A DNA stretch of 64,000 nt from positions 1,425,001 to 1,489,000 of the forward strand of contig NZ_CP045302.1 in the NCBI RefSeq assembly GCF_009363155.1. The letters are read 5' to 3'. The translations under genes were made by a program, and so were the position numbers. Position 1 is the stretch's first letter; each line of letters begins with the position of its first letter. The notes below the pieces were generated by a model. It was not told the DNA's origin. It was given only the letters and a program-made list of their open reading frames with translations, and made no database searches. This document shows positions 1 to 8,698 of this stretch, in pieces. The stretch is from Azotobacter salinestris. GTDB lineage: Bacteria > Pseudomonadota > Gammaproteobacteria > Pseudomonadales > Pseudomonadaceae.

Positions 1-289
1 GACCAGTTACGGATCGTCGCCTTGGTGGGCCGTTACCCCACCAACCAGCTAATCCGACCTAGGCTCATCTGTTAGCGTGAGGCCCGAAGGTCCCCCACTT
101 TCTCCCGTAGGACGTATGCGGTATTAGCGCGAGTTTCCCCGCGTTATCCCCCACTAACAGGCAGATTCCTAGGCATTACTCACCCGTCCGCCGCTCGCCG
201 GCAACCCGAAGGTCCCGCTGCCGCTCGACTTGCATGTGTTAGGCCTGCCGCCAGCGTTCAATCTGAGCCATGATCAAACTCTTCAGTTC
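1..289 (-). rRNA. rrs: 16S ribosomal RNA, 5' end (partial)
   Basis: The minus strand starts near 289 with the usual 16S opening (GAACTGAAGAGTTTGATC, then ATGGCTCAG) and continues through the first variable loops to the window edge. The plus strand shows the complements of conserved blocks such as GGCATTACTCACCCGTCCGCC at 173-192. Only about 290 of roughly 1,530 nt are present, so the rest of the rRNA operon lies to the left of this window. Confidence 0.97.
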
Positions 290-431
290 AAATTCAGCAG
301 GATCCGAGGATCCAAAGCCTGGCTCAGCAATCGCAAATAAACTCATGAATTCACGAGCTACTTGTGTTGCCGATAATCTTGCGACCACCGGTTCTATCCA
401 CAAGCACCCACACGAATTGCTTGATTCGACT

Positions 432-442
432 TGTTAAAGAGC
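432..442 (-). promoter_or_regulatory. rrn leader boxA antitermination site
   Basis: The minus strand reads GCTCTTTAACA, the bacterial rrn boxA core bound by NusB/S10. It lies between the rrn promoter and the 16S 5' end, where it is expected in the leader. Confidence 0.8.
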
Positions 443-478
443 GTTTCGCTTGAGCTTTCGTCTCAACCGAGGCCGCGC

Positions 479-506
479 ATTCTACAGCAGCCTTGAAGCC
501 TGTCAA
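479..506 (-). promoter_or_regulatory. rrn operon sigma70 promoter
   Basis: The minus strand has TTGACA (501-506), a 16-bp spacer and TAGAAT (479-484), followed by a GC-rich discriminator (GCGCGGCC). That discriminator is typical of stringently controlled rRNA promoters. The upstream DNA at 507-545 is A/T-rich and could be an UP element. The stretch from 507 to 715 holds no gene; I saw no clear terminator for argG in it. Confidence 0.8.
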
Positions 507-715
507 GCAGCAAAAACAAAAATTCTTGAAACATCTACAACAACCAATTGCTTGTTCTTGACCCCAACGGCAACGACTTCTCAACACCACACATCAAGAA
601 CCGCAACCATCCCTTGGATTCAAGATAGCAGCGGGATACCACTCTCGAAGGAAGAAGACGACGAAAGGGCAAGAGTGGAGCAAGCTCTCCCCAGAAGAGC
701 TCGCCCCACCTCTAC

Positions 716-1936
716 TCACACCAAGGTGTTGCGCCCTTTACTGGCAGCAATACGCATACGCAGCGCATTGAGCTTAATGAAGCCCGCAGCGTCAGCCTGG
801 TTGTAGGCGCCGCCATCCTCCTCGAAGGTTGCGATATTGGCATCGAACAAGGAGTCATCTGACTTACGACCGACGACAATGACATTTCCCTTGTACAACT
901 TGAGACGCACCAAGCCGTTCACGCTGACCTGGGAAGCATCGATCATCTGCTGCAGCATCAAACGTTCCGGGCTCCACCAGTAACCGTTGTAGATCAGACT
1001 GGCATACTTGGGCATCAGTTCGTCTTTCAAGTGAGCCACTTCGCGATCAAGAGTAATCGACTCGATGGCCCGGTGAGCCTTGAGCATGATGGTGCCACCG
1101 GGGGTCTCATAGCAGCCTCGAGACTTCATGCCAACGTAGCGATTCTCGACGATATCGAGACGACCGATACCATTTTCGCCGCCTATCCTGTTCAGCTCGG
1201 CCAACACCTGAGCCGGGGTCATTTCCTTACCGTCGATGGCGGCAATGTCACCCTTGCGGTAGGTCAGCTCGATATAGCTCGGCACATCCGGCGCAGCCTC
1301 TGGAGACTTGGTCCAGCGCCACATATCCTCTTCGTGCTCGGACCAGGTATCCTCCAACACACCACCCTCGTAGGAAATGTGCAGCAGGTTGGCATCCATG
1401 GAGTACGGCGACTTCTTCTTGCCGTGGCGCTCGATCGGGATACCGTGCTTCTCGGCATAGTCCATCAGCTTCTCACGAGACAGCAGATCCCATTCGCGCC
1501 AAGGGGCGATCACTTTGACGCCCGGCTTCAGCGCGTAAGCCCCCAACTCGAAGCGCACCTGATCATTACCCTTGCCGGTAGCACCATGAGAAATGGCGTC
1601 GGCACCAGTGGCGTTGGCGATCTCGATCAGACGCTTGGCGATCAGCGGGCGAGCAATGGAAGTACCCAGCAAATACTCGCCCTCATAAACGGTGTTGGCA
1701 CGAAACATCGGAAAGACGAAGTCACGCACGAACTCCTCGCGCAGATCGTCGATGAAGATCTCCTTGACGCCGAGAGCCTGTGCCTTGGCTCGCGCCGGCT
1801 CGACTTCTTCGCCCTGACCCAGATCAGCGGTGAAGGTTACCACCTCGCAGTTGTAGGTATCCTGCAACCACTTGAGGATCACAGAGGTATCTAGGCCGCC
1901 AGAATAAGCCAAGACAACCTTTTTCACGTCCGCCAT
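716..1936 (-). CDS. argG: argininosuccinate synthase
   Basis: This 406-residue cytosolic enzyme joins citrulline and aspartate using ATP, the seventh step of arginine synthesis. The N-terminus carries the nucleotide-binding P-loop-like motif AYSGGLDTS (residues about 10-18), and the ATP-grasp-like and tetramer regions follow over a full-length family frame. It is divergent from pyrC and points toward the rrn operon. With argF at 6118 it places two late arginine genes in one neighbourhood. No ARG box was identified by eye. Confidence 0.97.
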   Translation of the reverse strand: MADVKKVVLAYSGGLDTSVILKWLQDTYNCEVVTFTADLGQGEEVEPARAKAQALGVKEIFIDDLREEFVRDFVFPMFRANTVYEGEYLLGTSIARPLIAKRLIEIANATGADAISHGATGKGNDQVRFELGAYALKPGVKVIAPWREWDLLSREKLMDYAEKHGIPIERHGKKKSPYSMDANLLHISYEGGVLEDTWSEHEEDMWRWTKSPEAAPDVPSYIELTYRKGDIAAIDGKEMTPAQVLAELNRIGGENGIGRLDIVENRYVGMKSRGCYETPGGTIMLKAHRAIESITLDREVAHLKDELMPKYASLIYNGYWWSPERLMLQQMIDASQVSVNGLVRLKLYKGNVIVVGRKSDDSLFDANIATFEEDGGAYNQADAAGFIKLNALRMRIAASKGRNTLV

Positions 1937-2094
1937 GCCATCAGCTCCACGGGGTTTACGAAAAGGTGCCGATTGTAGCGGCGGCGCCCAACCTTTTACA
2001 GAGCCGCTCCTCCTGCCAATCCAAGCAGCAAGTGCTGCCTGAGACCTTTTCCGGTAGGATGCACAACAGCCTCAATTTTTTTCTGGAAGCTTCA

Positions 2095-3141
2095 ATGTCC
2101 GACCGACTGACTCTGCTACGCCCCGATGACTGGCATATTCATCTTCGCGACGGTGCAGCCCTGACTCGAACAGTGGCTGATGCGGCACGCACTTTTGGTC
2201 GCGCCATTGTCATGCCCAATCTGGTTCCCCCGGTGCGCAATGTCTCCGAGGCGGACAGTTACCGGCAGCGCATCCAGGCCGCATGCCCTGCGAACAGTCG
2301 CTTCGAGCCCTTGATGACCCTCTATCTCACGGACAGGACCACCCCGGAAGATATCCGAGCAGCCAAGGCCTGTGGCTTGGTGCATGCAGCCAAACTATAT
2401 CCTGCGGGTGCCACCACCAATTCGGACGCTGGAGTCACCAGTATCGAAAACATCTTTCCAACGCTGGAGGCGATGGCCGAAGCGGGTCTGCCGCTACTGG
2501 TGCATGGTGAGGTAACCCATAGCGAGATCGATGTATTCGACCGCGAGAAGCGCTTCATAGACGACAATCTGTCTCGTGTGGTCGAGCGCTTTCCCAAGCT
2601 CAAGGTGGTATTCGAGCATATTACTACCCGCGATGCCGTAGAATTTGTAGAAGCCAGCAGCGGCAATGTCGGCGCCACCATTACCGCCCACCACCTCCTG
2701 TACAACCGCAACCACATGCTGGTCGGCGGCATACGCCCCCACTTTTATTGCCTGCCGATCCTCAAGCGCCGAACTCACCAGGAAGCCTTGCTGGACGCAG
2801 CCACCAGCGGCAATCCCAAGTTTTTTCTCGGCACCGACTCGGCGCCACATGCCCGTCACGCCAAGGAGTCCGCCTGCGGCTGTGCCGGCTGCTATACGGC
2901 ACATGCAGCCATCGAGCTATATGCCGAAGCCTTCGAACAGCGCAACGCCCTAGATCGACTAGAGGCCTTTGCCAGTCATCATGGCGCCGACTTCTATGCC
3001 ATGCCACGCAATACCGATCACATTACGCTAATCCGCGCAGAGTGGACGGCACCTACCAGCCTGACGTTCGGCGAACACAGCCTGGTTCCGCTGCGCGCTG
3101 GAGAAAAACTGCGCTGGCGTCTGCTGGAGGAAAACACGTGA
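2095..3141 (+). CDS. pyrC: dihydroorotase (class II)
   Basis: The gene encodes a 348-residue zinc amidohydrolase that closes carbamoyl-aspartate to dihydroorotate in pyrimidine synthesis. Visible motifs are HIHLRD (metal ligands) near the N-terminus, the carbamylated-lysine segment [26 protein letters not shown] and the GTDSAPH metal-binding Asp. The start at 2095 gives the normal [14 protein letters not shown] beginning; an upstream in-frame extension has no family match that I recognise. The stop overlaps the next start as GTGA, so pyrC and rnt are translationally coupled. Confidence 0.97.
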   Translation: MSDRLTLLRPDDWHIHLRDGAALTRTVADAARTFGRAIVMPNLVPPVRNVSEADSYRQRIQAACPANSRFEPLMTLYLTDRTTPEDIRAAKACGLVHAAKLYPAGATTNSDAGVTSIENIFPTLEAMAEAGLPLLVHGEVTHSEIDVFDREKRFIDDNLSRVVERFPKLKVVFEHITTRDAVEFVEASSGNVGATITAHHLLYNRNHMLVGGIRPHFYCLPILKRRTHQEALLDAATSGNPKFFLGTDSAPHARHAKESACGCAGCYTAHAAIELYAEAFEQRNALDRLEAFASHHGADFYAMPRNTDHITLIRAEWTAPTSLTFGEHSLVPLRAGEKLRWRLLEENT

Positions 3142-3812
3142 CCGAAGAACGCTTCGACGACATTCTCGAAACGTCTAGCGCCACCAATGCATCACGCCAT
3201 CCCATGGCACATCGCTTTCGCGGCTACCTGCCGGTCGTGGTGGATGTTGAAACCGGCGGCTTCAATAGTGCAACCGACGCCCTGCTGGAAATCGCAGCCA
3301 TTACCATCGGCATGGATGAGCAGGGTTTCCTGTTTCCCGAACATAGCCATTTTTTTCGCGTTGAGCCTTTTGAAGGCGCCAATATCGAAGCAGCAGCCCT
3401 GGAATTCACCGGCATCAAACTGGATCATCCTCTACGCATGGCGGTCGGCGAGGAGCATGCTCTGCAAGAGATCTTTCGTGGTGTGCGCAAGGCGGTGAAA
3501 TCCAATGGATGCAAGCGCGCCATTCTGGTGGGTCATAACAGCAGCTTTGATCTGGCCTTCCTCAATGCCGCCGTGGCTCGCTGCGATATCAAGCGCAACC
3601 CCTTTCATCCCTTCTCCAGCTTCGATACGGCTACCCTAGCCGGACTTGCCTATGGCCAGACCGTGCTTGCCAAGGCATGCCAGAGTGCAGGTATAGAGTT
3701 CGATGGCCGCGAGGCTCACTCCGCACGCTATGACACGGAGAAAACCGCAGAGCTATTCTGCGGCATCGTTAACCGGTGGAAGGAAATGGGCGGCTGGGTA
3801 GAATTCGCCTGA
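3138..3812 (+). CDS. rnt: ribonuclease T
   Basis: This 224-residue DEDD-family 3'-5' exoribonuclease trims tRNA CCA ends and 5S/23S rRNA 3' ends as a dimer. The exonuclease motifs are DVETGG (Exo I), [13 protein letters not shown] (Exo II) and the terminal [14 protein letters not shown] (Exo III, catalytic His and Asp). The GTG start is chosen because GGAGG lies at 3126-3130 and it overlaps the pyrC stop by four bases. The length matches pseudomonad RNase T, slightly longer than in E. coli. Confidence 0.95.
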   Translation: MTEERFDDILETSSATNASRHPMAHRFRGYLPVVVDVETGGFNSATDALLEIAAITIGMDEQGFLFPEHSHFFRVEPFEGANIEAAALEFTGIKLDHPLRMAVGEEHALQEIFRGVRKAVKSNGCKRAILVGHNSSFDLAFLNAAVARCDIKRNPFHPFSSFDTATLAGLAYGQTVLAKACQSAGIEFDGREAHSARYDTEKTAELFCGIVNRWKEMGGWVEFA

Positions 3813-4064
3813 GCGGGACACCCCCTTCCCGCATGTTTTCCATCCCCCCTCCAGCCACGCCGCTCGACATACTCAAGCAGCATGGACGCTCTTGGCTGGA
3901 TACAGCCCTACCACCCTGCCCAACAGGCAGCAAAAAGCCTCGCCGGTTTGAGCCCCACCATCAACGACTGCCCTCCCAGGAAGCAGCAGATCGCCCCCCC
4001 TTCAGAAGCCAGACCAGGAACCTCAAGCCAACGATTACGGACCGACCAGCGGCTGGCCGGACCT
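3813..4064. other. intergenic region, no gene recognised
   Basis: About 250 bases between rnt and the bfd promoter have open frames of 80-100 codons but no recognisable protein, no good ribosome-binding site and no clear terminator. In Pseudomonas aeruginosa, as I recall, a 2-Cys peroxiredoxin gene (tsaA) lies between rnt and bfd. No trace of its active-site motifs is visible here. Confidence 0.5.
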
Positions 4065-4093
4065 TTGACAATCATTCTCATTAAGATTAGGAT
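4065..4093 (+). promoter_or_regulatory. bfd promoter with overlapping Fur-like box
   Basis: A near-consensus sigma70 promoter is present: TTGACA (4065-4070), 17-bp spacer, TAGGAT (4088-4093), 39 bp before the bfd start. The spacer contains GACAATCATTCTCATTA, which resembles the NATWAT-type Fur box. Iron repression of bfd by Fur is established in Pseudomonas, and the placement here would block RNA polymerase. The Fur assignment is by eye only. Confidence 0.6.
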
Positions 4094-4131
4094 CCTCTTA
4101 TCACGTCATTATTTGCCGAGCTGAGGCGCCT

Positions 4132-4353
4132 ATGTACGTATGTCTTTGCCAAGGTATTACCGATGGTCAAATCCGCAGCGCAATCCAAGGCGGCTGCTGT
4201 ACCTATCGTGATGTACGTATTGCGCTTGGCGTTGGCACACAGTGTGGTAAATGCGCCTGTGTAGCCAAGCAGATCGCGCGGGAGACTCTTGGCGAAGAGG
4301 CGCAAAACACCCAGGATGCAACCTTCTGCCCGGCAGTACTGGCTGCCTCTTGA
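4132..4353 (+). CDS. bfd: bacterioferritin-associated ferredoxin
   Basis: This 73-residue [2Fe-2S] protein passes electrons to the heme of bacterioferritin to release stored iron. The cluster ligands fit the family pattern: Cys4, Cys6, Cys38 and Cys41 (CLC, then QCGKC). It is downstream of a Fur-like promoter and 190 bp before the bacterioferritin gene, its physiological partner. The start at 4132 gives the standard MYVCLC beginning. Confidence 0.95.
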   Translation: MYVCLCQGITDGQIRSAIQGGCCTYRDVRIALGVGTQCGKCACVAKQIARETLGEEAQNTQDATFCPAVLAAS

Positions 4354-4360
4354 TGCTTAT

Positions 4361-4390
4361 GGAAGCCGGGCGCCACGGCACCCGGCTTCC
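4361..4390 (+). terminator. terminator-like hairpin after bfd
   Basis: A 10-bp perfect stem, GGAAGCCGGG/CCCGGCTTCC, encloses a 10-nt loop right after bfd. The downstream bases are TATCTCCCC rather than a T-run, so it may be a weak terminator or an mRNA-stabilising stem between bfd and bfr. Confidence 0.55.
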
Positions 4391-4544
4391 TATCTCCCCG
4401 CCGATCCAGCCACTGAATGAACCCCTCGCACAAACAGTCGCACTAGAGACTTATTCTCTATTGGACTCAATCACTTAGCTTTTGACATATCCAATCCAAA
4501 AGACCAAACTGCCTCATCAACATCCCTATTCAAAAGGAATGGAC

Positions 4545-5015
4545 ATGAAAGGCGACAAGATAGTCATCCAGCACCTCAACAAGATCCTCGGCAACGAGTT
4601 GATCGCAATCAACCAGTATTTTCTGCATGCACGCATGTATGAGGACTGGGGGCTGGAAAAGCTCGGCAAGCATGAGTATCACGAGTCCATTGACGAGATG
4701 AAGCATGCCGACAAGCTGATCAAGCGCATTCTGTTTCTTGAGGGCCTGCCCAACCTTCAGGAGCTCGGCAAGCTCCTCATCGGTGAACACACCAGAGAAA
4801 TGCTCGAGTGCGATCTGAAGCTTGAGCAAGCGGGATTGCCCGATCTGAAAGCCGCCATTGCCTACTGTGAAAGCGTTGGGGACTATGCCAGTCGCGAACT
4901 GCTGGAAGATATCCTCGAGTCAGAAGAGGAACACATTGATTGGCTGGAAACCCAGCTCGATCTGATCGACAAGATCGGCCTGGAGAACTATCTGCAATCG
5001 CAAATGGACGAGTAA
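4545..5015 (+). CDS. bfr: bacterioferritin (BfrB type)
   Basis: The gene encodes a 156-residue heme-containing ferritin subunit of the 24-mer that oxidises and stores iron. Residues fit the family exactly: ferroxidase ligands Glu18, Glu51 and His54, with the heme ligand Met52. The start at 4545 follows AAGGA (about 7 bp spacing) and gives MKGDK; an ATG six bases earlier lies too close to the ribosome-binding site. It is cotranscribed with, or adjacent to, its reductase Bfd. Confidence 0.95.
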   Translation: MKGDKIVIQHLNKILGNELIAINQYFLHARMYEDWGLEKLGKHEYHESIDEMKHADKLIKRILFLEGLPNLQELGKLLIGEHTREMLECDLKLEQAGLPDLKAAIAYCESVGDYASRELLEDILESEEEHIDWLETQLDLIDKIGLENYLQSQMDE

Positions 5016-5129
5016 GCGACAGCAGGCTGCAATGATGCCGCGAAACCACATCCGCCAGTAGCACTTCAGCCGGACACACGAAAAAGGCTTTTTCCGCATA
5101 AGTGTGCAAGGCTCTTTCCAGAGCAGATA

Positions 5130-5160
5130 CGCCCCGAGTCATTCGGGGCGTTTGTCTTTT
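5130..5160 (+). terminator. rho-independent terminator after bfr
   Basis: The stem CGCCCCGA/TTCGGGGCG is followed by TTTGTCTTTT. It is the clear 3' boundary of the bfd-bfr region. Confidence 0.85.
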
Positions 5161-5207
5161 CAGGCACCCCCTGTCGAGCCCCCGCCCAGCCAGGACGCCT
5201 CAGGCCA

Positions 5208-5330
5208 ACCATGCAATCAGCATATTTCCAGCAAATCCCCCAACTACATTTGCAACAAAGACAGAAGCAGTCGGGATGCCTTCCTCCTAGATACAAGATG
5301 GCCAATACGAATGAGCACCTCAAAACAGGG
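5208..5330 (-). pseudogene. possible remnant of a membrane protein C-terminus
   Basis: On the minus strand, two hydrophobic stretches in different frames read like one membrane helix pair: a segment containing SFVLAILYLGG, then, after a one-frame shift near 5280, GIPTASVFVANVVGG and GNMLIAWLA before a TGA. No start or ribosome-binding site is visible. The parent family was not identified, and chance is a real alternative. Confidence 0.25.
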
Positions 5331-5380
5331 CGGAACAACAGGCTGTCTTGCCTAAGCCTTGAGTTCAAATCGACACATCA

Positions 5381-5409
5381 ATAAAAATGCCCACATCGTC
5401 AATGTGGGC
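5381..5409 (-). terminator. rho-independent terminator after grxD
   Basis: The minus strand reads GCCCACAT, a short loop, ATGTGGGC, then ATTTTTATT. It lies about 80 bp beyond the grxD stop and marks the end of that transcript. Confidence 0.85.
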
Positions 5410-5489
5410 ACTTGTCGAATCATCCTGCTAGGCCATCCGGTCCTTACACAGCCCGTCCGGACGAAAGCAGCATCGCAATTGCATTCATC

Positions 5490-5816
5490 TCAGGCATCGG
5501 CTTTATCGGATGCATCCTTCACAAGCTGCTGCAGCTCACCCTTTTCGAACAGTTCAAGGATGATGTCGCTTCCCCCGATCAGTTCTCCTTTAACCCATAG
5601 TTGCGGAAAAGTCGGCCAATTGGCGTACTTCGGAAGACTGGTACGAATCTCAGGGTTCTGCAGAATATCGACATAGGCGAATCGCTCGCCACAAGCCATC
5701 AGGGCTTGTGCAGCGCGAGCAGAGAAGCCGCACTGGGGTGCATTCGGCGAGCCTTTCATGTATAGCAGAATGCTATTGCTGGCGATTTGCTCTTTGATAG
5801 TTTCGATAACATCCAT
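5490..5816 (-). CDS. grxD: monothiol glutaredoxin (Grx4 type)
   Basis: This 108-residue CGFS glutaredoxin binds and transfers [2Fe-2S] clusters with glutathione and BolA-type partners. The active site QCGFSARA is at residues about 28-35, and the glutathione-binding TFPQLW and GGSDI segments follow. It is a single gene, convergent with bfr, with its own terminator. Its position beside Bfd/Bfr suits a role in iron homeostasis. Confidence 0.95.
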   Translation of the reverse strand: MDVIETIKEQIASNSILLYMKGSPNAPQCGFSARAAQALMACGERFAYVDILQNPEIRTSLPKYANWPTFPQLWVKGELIGGSDIILELFEKGELQQLVKDASDKADA

Positions 5817-5977
5817 TGGGTCACCTCGACTGGACTTTCCGACGAAGTCGGCACGATGACGGCATTGTAACGGAAAACCAAGCTCTGCGCTCAGCCTTCC
5901 CTAAAACACCCCTGCAGCAGACAGCTCTTTTGCAGGACAAAGGCATGGACTTTGCTTCCATTGCCTTCAGCGTTGGT

Positions 5978-6005
5978 TTGCGCGGCTTTGCATTTTCCCT
6001 ATAAG
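5978..6005 (+). promoter_or_regulatory. candidate argF promoter
   Basis: TTGCGC (5978-5983), a 16-bp spacer and TATAAG (6000-6005) lie about 112 bp before argF. No other element is recognised in the 300-bp grxD-argF gap, and ArgR sites were not resolved by eye. Confidence 0.45.
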
Positions 6006-6117
6006 ATCGCCGCTTTCCCATTTTCGCCACCCCGTGAGTGGCTGCTGTAGGCATAGTTTTTCTGGTGAAGTCCATGTCCGGCCTGCAGCTTGTACCGATA
6101 TAAGAAAGGAACCGATG

Positions 6118-7038
6118 ATGAGCGCAAGGCACTTTCTCTCACTGATGGACTGCACGCCCCAGGAACTGGCCAACCTGATTCGTCGCGGCATCGAGTTGAA
6201 GGATCTGCGCAACAGCGGCGCCCTGTTCGAGCCCCTGAAAAACCGCGTACTGGGCATGATTTTCGAGAAGGCCTCGACTCGTACCCGCCTGTCCTTCGAG
6301 GCAGGAATGATCCAGCTCGGCGGCCAAGCCATCTTTCTCTCGCCACGGGATACTCAGCTGAATCGCGGCGAACCCATCAGCGACACAGCCATCGTCATGT
6401 CGCGCATGCTCGATGCAGTGATGATCCGCACCTTTGCCCATAGCACTCTGACGACCTTCGCAGAAAACTCCCGGATACCCATCATCAATGGCCTGTCCGA
6501 TGATCTGCACCCCTGCCAGCTGCTGGCCGACATGCAGACCTTCCACGAGCAGCGGGGCTCGATTCAGGGCAAGACAGTGGCCTGGATCGGCGACGGCAAC
6601 AACATGTGCAACACCTATATCGAAGCTGCATGTCAATTCGATTTCCAGCTCAAGATCGCCTGTCCGGAGGGCTTTGAACCCAAGCCCGAATTTGTCGCCG
6701 TTGCCCCCGAGCGCGTACAAATCATGCGTGATCCTCATGAAGCAGTTGCCGGCGCCCACCTGGTCAGCACCGACGTATGGACCTCCATGGGTCAGGAAAC
6801 GGAAGCCGAAGATCGATTGGCGCTCTTCAAGCCCTACCAGGTGACCAGCGGGCTGCTTGATCTCGCCGCCGACGACGTCCTTTTCATGCATTGCCTGCCA
6901 GCCCATCGCGGTGAAGAGGTCAGCCTCGACCTGCTTGACGACCCACGCTCGGTGGTCTGGGACCAGGCGGAAAACCGCCTGCATGCGCAGAAGGCACTGC
7001 TGGAATTTCTCATCGAGCCGGCTTATCACCACGCATGA
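6118..7038 (+). CDS. argF: ornithine carbamoyltransferase (anabolic)
   Basis: This 306-residue enzyme makes citrulline from ornithine and carbamoyl phosphate. The carbamoyl-phosphate loop FEKASTRTR, then HPCQ, the ornithine-binding DVWTSMG and HCLPAHR are all present. Two adjacent ATGs occur at 6115 and 6118; the second is best spaced from AAGGA (6106-6110) and gives MSARHFLS. The stop overlaps the following ABC ATPase start as ATGA, implying coupled translation. Confidence 0.96.
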   Translation: MSARHFLSLMDCTPQELANLIRRGIELKDLRNSGALFEPLKNRVLGMIFEKASTRTRLSFEAGMIQLGGQAIFLSPRDTQLNRGEPISDTAIVMSRMLDAVMIRTFAHSTLTTFAENSRIPIINGLSDDLHPCQLLADMQTFHEQRGSIQGKTVAWIGDGNNMCNTYIEAACQFDFQLKIACPEGFEPKPEFVAVAPERVQIMRDPHEAVAGAHLVSTDVWTSMGQETEAEDRLALFKPYQVTSGLLDLAADDVLFMHCLPAHRGEEVSLDLLDDPRSVVWDQAENRLHAQKALLEFLIEPAYHHA

Positions 7039-8144
7039 CCCACTCCCTACTGCTCAACCTGCGCAATCTCGTCTGTGGCTACCAAGGCCACAGGGTCGTC
7101 CAGCAGGTCAACCTGCACCTGAATGCCGGCGATATCGGTTGCCTGCTCGGCCCCTCCGGCTGCGGCAAAACCACCACTCTGCGCGCCATCGCCGGCTTCG
7201 AGCCGGTGCAGGAAGGCGAGATCCAGCTCGCCGGCGAAGTGATCTCCCGCGCCGGTTTTACCCTGGCGCCGGAGAAGCGCCGCATCGGCATGGTGTTCCA
7301 AGACTACGCGCTGTTTCCGCACCTCACAGTGGCGGAGAACATTGGCTTCGGCATCCGCAAGCACCCGCAGCGCGCCCGTATCACCGCCGAGCTACTGGAG
7401 CTGGTCAAGCTCACTCACCTGACGCAGCGCTACCCCCACGAGCTTTCCGGCGGTCAGCAGCAACGAGTGGCGCTCGCCCGCGCCCTGGCGCCGGAGCCCC
7501 AGTTGCTGCTGCTCGACGAGCCCTTCTCCAACCTGGATGTGGAACTGCGCCGCAAGCTCAGCCACGAGGTGCGCGATATCCTCAAGGCACGCGGCACCAG
7601 CGCGGTACTGGTGACCCACGACCAGGAAGAAGCCTTCGCGGTCAGTGATCATGTCGGCGTATTCAGAAATGGCTACCTGGAGCAGTGGGATACGCCCTAC
7701 AACCTCTACCACGAACCGCTCACCCCCTTCGTCGCCAGTTTCGTCGGCCAAGGCTATTTCATCCGTGGCCAGCTGCTGACCCCGGGGACGGTGCAGACCG
7801 AGCTCGGTGTGATTCAGGGCAATCGTGCCTACACCTGCCCCATCGGCAGCTCAGTGGAGGTTCTGCTGCGTCCGGATGACATCGTCCATACGCCAGGTAG
7901 CACGTTAGAAGCCACCATCACCGGCAAGACCTTCCTCGGTGCCTCCACCTTCTATCGCCTGCGGCTTCCTACCGGCAGCCCGCTGGAGGCCGTCTTCCCC
8001 AGCCATATCGATCATCTGCCCGGGGAGCAGGTAGGCATCAGCGTAGCCGCCGAACACTTGGTGATCTTTCCTACCCCGGACAATGGATCTCTCCTGCCCG
8101 ACCTGACCAGCTCCGGCGTACGCCGCTATAGTGAGGCATGCTGA
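7035..8144 (+). CDS. ABC transporter ATP-binding protein, FbpC/PotA-like
   Basis: This 369-residue ATPase subunit has Walker [10 protein letters not shown] (about 38-46), Q-loop VFQDYALFP, signature LSGGQQQR, Walker [13 protein letters not shown], the switch His in VTHDQEE, and a C-terminal TOBE-like domain. The order and C-terminal domain fit Fe3+ or polyamine importers. No permease or binding-protein gene is nearby, so the substrate cannot be assigned. It is coupled to argF by a 4-base overlap, a pairing I also recall in P. aeruginosa. Confidence 0.88.
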   Translation: MTHSLLLNLRNLVCGYQGHRVVQQVNLHLNAGDIGCLLGPSGCGKTTTLRAIAGFEPVQEGEIQLAGEVISRAGFTLAPEKRRIGMVFQDYALFPHLTVAENIGFGIRKHPQRARITAELLELVKLTHLTQRYPHELSGGQQQRVALARALAPEPQLLLLDEPFSNLDVELRRKLSHEVRDILKARGTSAVLVTHDQEEAFAVSDHVGVFRNGYLEQWDTPYNLYHEPLTPFVASFVGQGYFIRGQLLTPGTVQTELGVIQGNRAYTCPIGSSVEVLLRPDDIVHTPGSTLEATITGKTFLGASTFYRLRLPTGSPLEAVFPSHIDHLPGEQVGISVAAEHLVIFPTPDNGSLLPDLTSSGVRRYSEAC

Positions 8145-8184
8145 TCACAGCCTGGCCGAAAGCGTGGGCCGGCGCCTACGGGAG

Positions 8185-8652
8185 TCAGCGCCCGATGGCT
8201 GCAAAGCTGGCTTGGGTATGCTCGGCCAGCACCTCTGCTGCCAGTTCCACCTCCAATCCGCGGCGGCCGGCACTGACAAAGATGCTCGGGAAGGTGCGAG
8301 CCGATTCATCGATGAAGGTACGCAGGCGTTTCTTCTGTCCCAGAGGACTGATGCCTCCTAGCAGATAGCCAGTGCTGCGCTGGGCAATGCCGGCATCGGC
8401 CATATCGACCCTCTTGACACCGGCGGCACCGGCCAGGGCCTTCAGATCCAGACTGCCGGCGACCGGCACCACCGCCACTAGCAGCTCGCCCCTTTCGGTC
8501 GAGGCCAGCAGCGTCTTGTAGACCTGCTCCGGCGGCAACCCGAGCTTTTCCGCTGCCTCCAGGCCATAGGAGGCGGACTTGGGGTCATGAATGTAACTGT
8601 GCACACGGAACTCGGCGCGGGCTTTCTTCAGCAGATCGATGGCAGGGGTCAT
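8185..8652 (-). CDS. ybaK: Cys-tRNA(Pro) deacylase YbaK
   Basis: This 155-residue trans-editing protein hydrolyses cysteine mischarged onto tRNA(Pro). The YbaK fold is recognisable from the substrate-pocket lysine region (VYKTLLAS), the VPVAGSLDLKALA segment and the conserved GYLLGGISPLGQKK motif. It is a single gene, convergent with the ABC ATPase (40-bp gap) and divergent from glpD (46-bp gap). Confidence 0.93.
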   Translation of the reverse strand: MTPAIDLLKKARAEFRVHSYIHDPKSASYGLEAAEKLGLPPEQVYKTLLASTERGELLVAVVPVAGSLDLKALAGAAGVKRVDMADAGIAQRSTGYLLGGISPLGQKKRLRTFIDESARTFPSIFVSAGRRGLEVELAAEVLAEHTQASFAAIGR

Positions 8653-8698
8653 GTTTGAAAGTGGAAAATGAGACTATAGAAGCGTTACCTTAGCCGAA

